Shown: piece by piece, positions 62,724-64,000 of the stretch
Layout of the letters: each line of letters starts with the position of its first letter
Numbering within the stretch: the first letter of the stretch is position 1
From: Methylobacterium crusticola
GTDB taxonomy: Bacteria > Pseudomonadota > Alphaproteobacteria > Rhizobiales > Beijerinckiaceae
Assembly: GCF_003574465.1 (NCBI RefSeq)
Contig: NZ_QOWC01000002.1
Location: 1-64,000, forward strand
DNA: 64,000 bases
Direction: 5' to 3'
Position numbers and translations under genes: made by a program
The notes under the pieces: model-generated
What the model saw: the letters and a program-made list of their open reading frames with translations, nothing else
The model's database searches: none
Told to the model about the DNA's origin: nothing

Positions 62724-63766
62724 GCGAGGCCGCCGCCGCGGCACCGGCCCGGGCGCGCCGCGGCGGAGCCCTCGGGCCCTGGCTCGCCCTCGCGGCCCTC
62801 GGCCTCGCGGTCGCGGTGGCGTTCGGGGTCGGGCGCTACCCGGTCTCGCTCGCGGACGTGGTGCGGGTGCTCGCGGCGCGCCTCACCGCCTCCACGGCGG
62901 ACGTGGCGCCCGCCGTGGAGGCGGTGGTGCTGCAGGTCCGGGGCCCCCGCATCGCCGCCGCGATCCTGATCGGGGCCGCCCTCTCGGTCGCCGGCACCGC
63001 CTTCCAGGGCCTGTTCCGCAACCCCCTGGTCTCGCCCGACATCCTGGGCGCCTCGTCGGGCGCGGCCCTCGGCGCCGTCCTGGGAATCTGGCTCGCCCTC
63101 GGGGTGCTGGCCATCGAGGCTCTCGCCTTCGCGGGCGGGCTCGCGGCGGTGGCCTGCGTCTACGCGCTGGGCGCCGCCCTCGCCGGGCGCGACCCGGTGC
63201 TGGTGCTGGTGCTCGCCGGCGTGGTGATCGGCTCCCTCCTGGGGGCCGGGGTCGGCCTGATCAAGTACCTGGCCGACCCCTACAACCAGCTCCCCGCCAT
63301 GACGTTCTGGCTCCTCGGCAGCCTCTCGGCGACGCATCCGGCCGACCTCCTGCCCCTGCTCGGGCCGGTGCTCGCCGGGACCGTCCTGCTCCTCCTGCTG
63401 CGCTGGCGCCTCGACGCCCTGTCGCTGCCGGACGAGGAGGCCCGCTCGCTCGGCCTCGCCACGGGCCGGCTCCGCATCGCCGTCGTCGCCGCCGCGACCC
63501 TCGTCACCGCGGCGAGCGTGGCGGCGGCCGGCATCGTCGGCTGGGTCGGGCTGGTGGTGCCCCACCTCGCCCGCTTCCTCGTCGGGCCGGGCTTCGGCCG
63601 GCTGATCCCGACGGCCGCGCTCCTCGGGGCCGGCACGCTCCTCGTCATCGACACCCTGGCCCGCACCATCGCCCCCGTGGAGGTGCCGCTCGGCATCCTC
63701 ACCGCCGTCTTCGGCACGCCGGTCTTCCTCTGGCTCCTCGCCCGGGCCGAGCGGGACTGGCAATGA
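62720..63766 (+). CDS. ABC transporter permease, FecCD/BtuC/MolB family
   Basis: A 348-residue membrane protein with about ten helices. It has VLQVRGPRIAAAILIGAALSVAG and FQGLFRNPLVSPDILGASSGAA near 95, the family hallmark, and GWVGLVVPHLARFLVGP near 275. It is the channel of the importer. GTG 62720 overlaps the SBP stop, and its stop overlaps the ATPase ATG (ATGA). Confidence 0.94.
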   Translation: MSEAAAAAPARARRGGALGPWLALAALGLAVAVAFGVGRYPVSLADVVRVLAARLTASTADVAPAVEAVVLQVRGPRIAAAILIGAALSVAGTAFQGLFRNPLVSPDILGASSGAALGAVLGIWLALGVLAIEALAFAGGLAAVACVYALGAALAGRDPVLVLVLAGVVIGSLLGAGVGLIKYLADPYNQLPAMTFWLLGSLSATHPADLLPLLGPVLAGTVLLLLLRWRLDALSLPDEEARSLGLATGRLRIAVVAAATLVTAASVAAAGIVGWVGLVVPHLARFLVGPGFGRLIPTAALLGAGTLLVIDTLARTIAPVEVPLGILTAVFGTPVFLWLLARAERDWQ

Positions 63767-64000
63767 CCCTGCTCTCGGCCCGCGGCCTCGCCTTCGGGTA
63801 TCCGGGCCGGGAGATCGGCCGCGGGGTCGACCTCGACCTCGCGGCCGGCGAGGCCCTGGCCCTGCTCGGACCGAACGGCGGCGGCAAGACCACGCTCCTC
63901 AAGACCCTGCTCGGCCTGCTGCCGGCCCGCGCCGGGACGATCCGGGTCGAGGGCCGGCCCCTCGCGGCGCTCTCCGCCCGGGCCCGGGCCCGGGCCATGG
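63763..64000 (+). CDS. ABC transporter ATP-binding protein, FecE/BtuD/MolC family (partial)
   Basis: The first 79 codons of an ATPase that leaves the window. Walker A is LLGPNGGGKTTLLKTLLGLL near residue 35, as in FecE/BtuD/MolC. It completes the SBP-permease-ATPase importer set. The remainder, with signature and Walker B, lies past 64000. Confidence 0.92.
   Translation, partial: MTLLSARGLAFGYPGREIGRGVDLDLAAGEALALLGPNGGGKTTLLKTLLGLLPARAGTIRVEGRPLAALSARARARAM

Overview
The window is a very G+C-rich (about three quarters G+C by eye), densely packed chromosomal segment. Several traits suggest an alphaproteobacterium of the Methylobacterium/Methylorubrum type: a DUF6894-family protein, an ssu sulfonate operon, many solute ABC transporters, a molbindin, and many GTG starts with GTGA/ATGA overlaps. 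The genus is inferred, not shown. I saw no rRNA, tRNA, CRISPR array, phage or intact insertion sequence.

Positions 1-20710 form a divergent natural-product gene cluster. Leftward from about 10.56 kb run an MbtH-like protein, a fatty-acyl-AMP-ligase/acyl-CoA-dehydrogenase/ACP fusion (broken by a one-base frameshift near 8800), a C-A-T NRPS module, and a second NRPS that leaves the window at base 1. Rightward from 11.2 kb runs a tight precursor operon. It encodes an SbnA/SbnB pair (predicted L-2,3-diaminopropionate synthesis), a threonine-synthase-like PLP enzyme, a glutamine-dependent asparagine-synthetase homologue and a P-loop kinase. It continues with a four-gene set (hydroxyacyl-CoA-dehydrogenase-like, ACP, acyl-CoA-dehydrogenase-like, aminoacyl:carrier-protein ligase) that matches the logic of aminomalonyl-ACP formation from serine known for zwittermicin. 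The predicted product is a lipid-capped (poly)peptide or peptide-polyketide with diaminopropionate and possibly aminomalonate units. No PKS is visible, so part of the assembly line must lie left of base 1, if it exists.

Positions 20.7-26.7 kb hold a leftward sulfonate operon (ssuE, two ssuA paralogues, ssuD, ssuC, ssuB). Positions 26.9-34.4 kb hold an Asp/Glu-racemase-superfamily protein, a GntR/FCD regulator and a spermidine/putrescine-type ABC transporter (leftward), divergent from an amidase and a transthyretin-like protein. The racemase-like and transthyretin-like proteins lack residues expected at their active sites. From 34.5 to 47.3 kb come galM, an M20 amidohydrolase, an HCCA-isomerase/DsbA-like protein, an FAD oxidoreductase, a glyoxalase-fold protein with a dipeptide-type ABC transporter, a DUF6894 protein and an epoxide hydrolase.

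Positions 47.6-53.5 kb are a five-gene acyl-CoA catabolic operon. It is followed by a NicX-like ring-cleavage dioxygenase divergent from a flavin-reductase/MarR fusion, a TauABC-type transporter with two different permeases, and pncB. The right end has a pyridoxamine-oxidase-fold stress protein, a molbindin and the start of a BtuCDF/MolABC-type importer that leaves the window.

A recurring feature is short tandem repeats. Inside genes their unit lengths are multiples of three (15, 18, 21, 27, 30 nt); between genes or at gene junctions they mostly are not.
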